14,449 bases of DNA from Nitrospirota bacterium (GTDB taxonomy: Bacteria > Nitrospirota > Thermodesulfovibrionia > Thermodesulfovibrionales > Magnetobacteriaceae): positions 517 through 14,965 of the forward strand of contig JADFXZ010000043.1 in assembly GCA_015233265.1 (NCBI GenBank). Reading direction: 5' to 3'. Positions 13,285 to 14,449 of this stretch are shown here, piece after piece. Both the position numbers and the translations under genes were made by a program. How positions within the stretch are numbered: the first letter of the stretch is position 1; every line of letters begins with the position of its first letter. The notes under the pieces were generated by a model. It searched no databases. It saw nothing but the letters and a program-made list of their open reading frames with translations, and had not been told where the DNA came from.

Positions 13285-14449
13285 GCCGCGGCCTCCTTTT
13301 TCATAACAGGCAATGCAATGGTAAATGTCGTTCCCGCGTTCAACTCGCTTTGGCATTCAATTGAGCCGCCGAGGGTCTGCGTTACAATACTATGGACGAT
13401 ATGAAGGCCCAGGCCCGTGCCTCCAGAGCCGCGCATTGTCGTAAAAAACGGGTCATATATCCTCTTGAGATATTCCTGGGGCATACCCTTGCCGTCATCT
13501 TTGTACTCGATAATAATGCCGTCTTCTGTGGCGCTTGCCTCAATCATTATGTTACCTTTAACACCCTTGTCATAGGCGTGCATGAGGGAATTCATTAACA
13601 GATTGGTTATAATCTGAGCAATTGCACCTGGATAGCTGTCGAGTTCTATGCCCTCATCGCATATGATTTCTATATTATGCCGGAGTCTTTTCATCTTGGG
13701 CTGAAGACTAAGCATGATTTCCTCTATGTATTCCTTTAGCCTGAAACGTCGCCTGTCCTGCGTGATCTGATCAGCTGAGACCATCTTGAAACTCTTGACA
13801 AGGTCGGCGGTACGCGTAAGGCTCTTAAAAATAAGGGAACTGCTCTGAATCATATCGTCTATATATTCCTTGAGCTGCTCCTTTCGCAGTGACTGCACAT
13901 CGAAGGCGGCCTTTATCTGTTCTGTCTCCCTTGTGATGGTTGACGACAGTGTTATGCCAATTCCTAAAGGTGTGTTTATCTCATGGGCGACTCCGGCCAA
14001 CATCTGCCCAAGAGAGGCCAGCTTCTCGGCCTGCACTAACTGCGTACGGCTGTCTTTGAGGTGTTGATTGGCCGTCTCTAATTCCTTGAGGTGCATGTCG
14101 CGTACCTTTTGCATCCGCTTAAGCTGCGTTATGTTCTGTGCTGAGCACACAATCTCTTCAATTGTATTGCCGTCGCTGCCGTAAATTGCCGACGCAGAGA
14201 ATATAACAGGAACCCTCACCCCGTATTTTGCCATCAGCACTACCTCGACATCTTTTACATATCCATTTCTCATCACTTCATTATACAATATTTCGGCAAC
14301 AGTGTCGCTTTCAAATACTTCGTCTATGCGCTTGTTGAGCAGCTCGTCCTCAGTGCGGCCTAACATCTTATGAACAGACTTGTTAACTTTCACTATCTCC
14401 GCGTACCACAGGGCAAACTTCAGGCCAAAGACCATCGGTTCGGCGTGTA
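13281..14449 (-). CDS. PAS-domain sensor histidine kinase (5' end beyond the window)
   Basis: The frame is open to the window edge: codons H-A-E-P precede the first ATG at 14435. That ATG lies inside a PAS domain (FALWYAEIVKVNKSVHKMLG), so the true start is outside. Visible in order, numbered from that Met, are PAS/PAC (about 1-108, ending CSAQNITQLKRM), a coiled coil (108-135), and HisKA with the phospho-His at 151 in AGVAHEINTPLG. HATPase_c follows, with N box NLLMNSLMHAY, G1 DDGKGM, F box DPFFTT and G2 GTGLGLH. It belongs to the soluble, coiled-coil-linked HK group (EKLASLGQMLAGVAHEIN). The gene overlaps the receiver-bearing kinase by four bases, making that protein its likely phosphorelay partner. 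Signal unknown. Confidence 0.9.
   Translation of the reverse strand, partial: HAEPMVFGLKFALWYAEIVKVNKSVHKMLGRTEDELLNKRIDEVFESDTVAEILYNEVMRNGYVKDVEVVLMAKYGVRVPVIFSASAIYGSDGNTIEEIVCSAQNITQLKRMQKVRDMHLKELETANQHLKDSRTQLVQAEKLASLGQMLAGVAHEINTPLGIGITLSSTITRETEQIKAAFDVQSLRKEQLKEYIDDMIQSSSLIFKSLTRTADLVKSFKMVSADQITQDRRRFRLKEYIEEIMLSLQPKMKRLRHNIEIICDEGIELDSYPGAIAQIITNLLMNSLMHAYDKGVKGNIMIEASATEDGIIIEYKDDGKGMPQEYLKRIYDPFFTTMRGSGGTGLGLHIVHSIVTQTLGGSIECQSELNAGTTFTIALPVMKKEAAA

Noticed and set aside
13285..13356. Start of the receiver kinase at ATG 13356
   Set aside because: It lies within the upstream kinase's last codons; GTG 13284 has AAGGAGG and a GTGA overlap, which fits far better.

Overview
The window looks like chromosomal DNA of a Gram-negative, probably anaerobic or environmental bacterium. 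It has outer-membrane-style machinery: an RND tripartite pump, a YkuD L,D-transpeptidase, Lpp-like and Spy-like envelope proteins. It also has a cobalamin-binding radical SAM enzyme, large multi-PAS histidine kinases and a 'two-CW' cysteine-domain protein. That mix, with moderate GC, suggests Nitrospirota (Thermodesulfovibrio/Magnetobacterium-like) or a deltaproteobacterial relative. This is an inference from gene content, not a proven placement. No rRNA, tRNA or CRISPR array was seen.

Region 1 (1-3303, minus strand) is a compact envelope-stress or efflux operon. In transcription order it holds an ECF sigma factor, a zinc-finger membrane anti-sigma factor (ATGA overlap), a Spy/CpxP-like periplasmic protein, an MdtA-type RND adaptor and an MdtB-type RND permease cut by the window edge. 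A sigma-E-like promoter sits just upstream of the sigma gene, so autoregulation is plausible. The logic resembles the Cnr/Ncc metal-sensing systems, but the inducer is unknown.

Region 2 (3404-4335) is a genomic scar. A short plus-strand gene ends just inside the start of a DUF2335 domain. It meets, tail to tail, a frameshifted and stop-containing minus-strand transposase remnant that is also cut at its 3' end.

Region 3 (4192-7481) has a B12-binding radical SAM enzyme on plus, converging on a class I SAM methyltransferase on minus. A gene-poor 640-base stretch follows, holding only a possible 50-aa gene fragment.

Region 4 (7482-9507) has a TrmJ-type tRNA methyltransferase translationally coupled (GTGA) to a secreted LysM/YkuD L,D-transpeptidase. 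The latter converges on an alanine-zipper lipoprotein of Lpp type, a plausible substrate or partner.

Region 5 (9508-14449) begins with a divergent promoter region. Next is a two-CW-domain protein on plus, converging on a minus-strand pair of sensor kinases. The upstream kinase (PAS-HK, cut by the window edge) overlaps by GTGA the downstream one, which carries an N-terminal receiver, three PAS domains and a kinase core. No DNA-binding output regulator is seen in the window.
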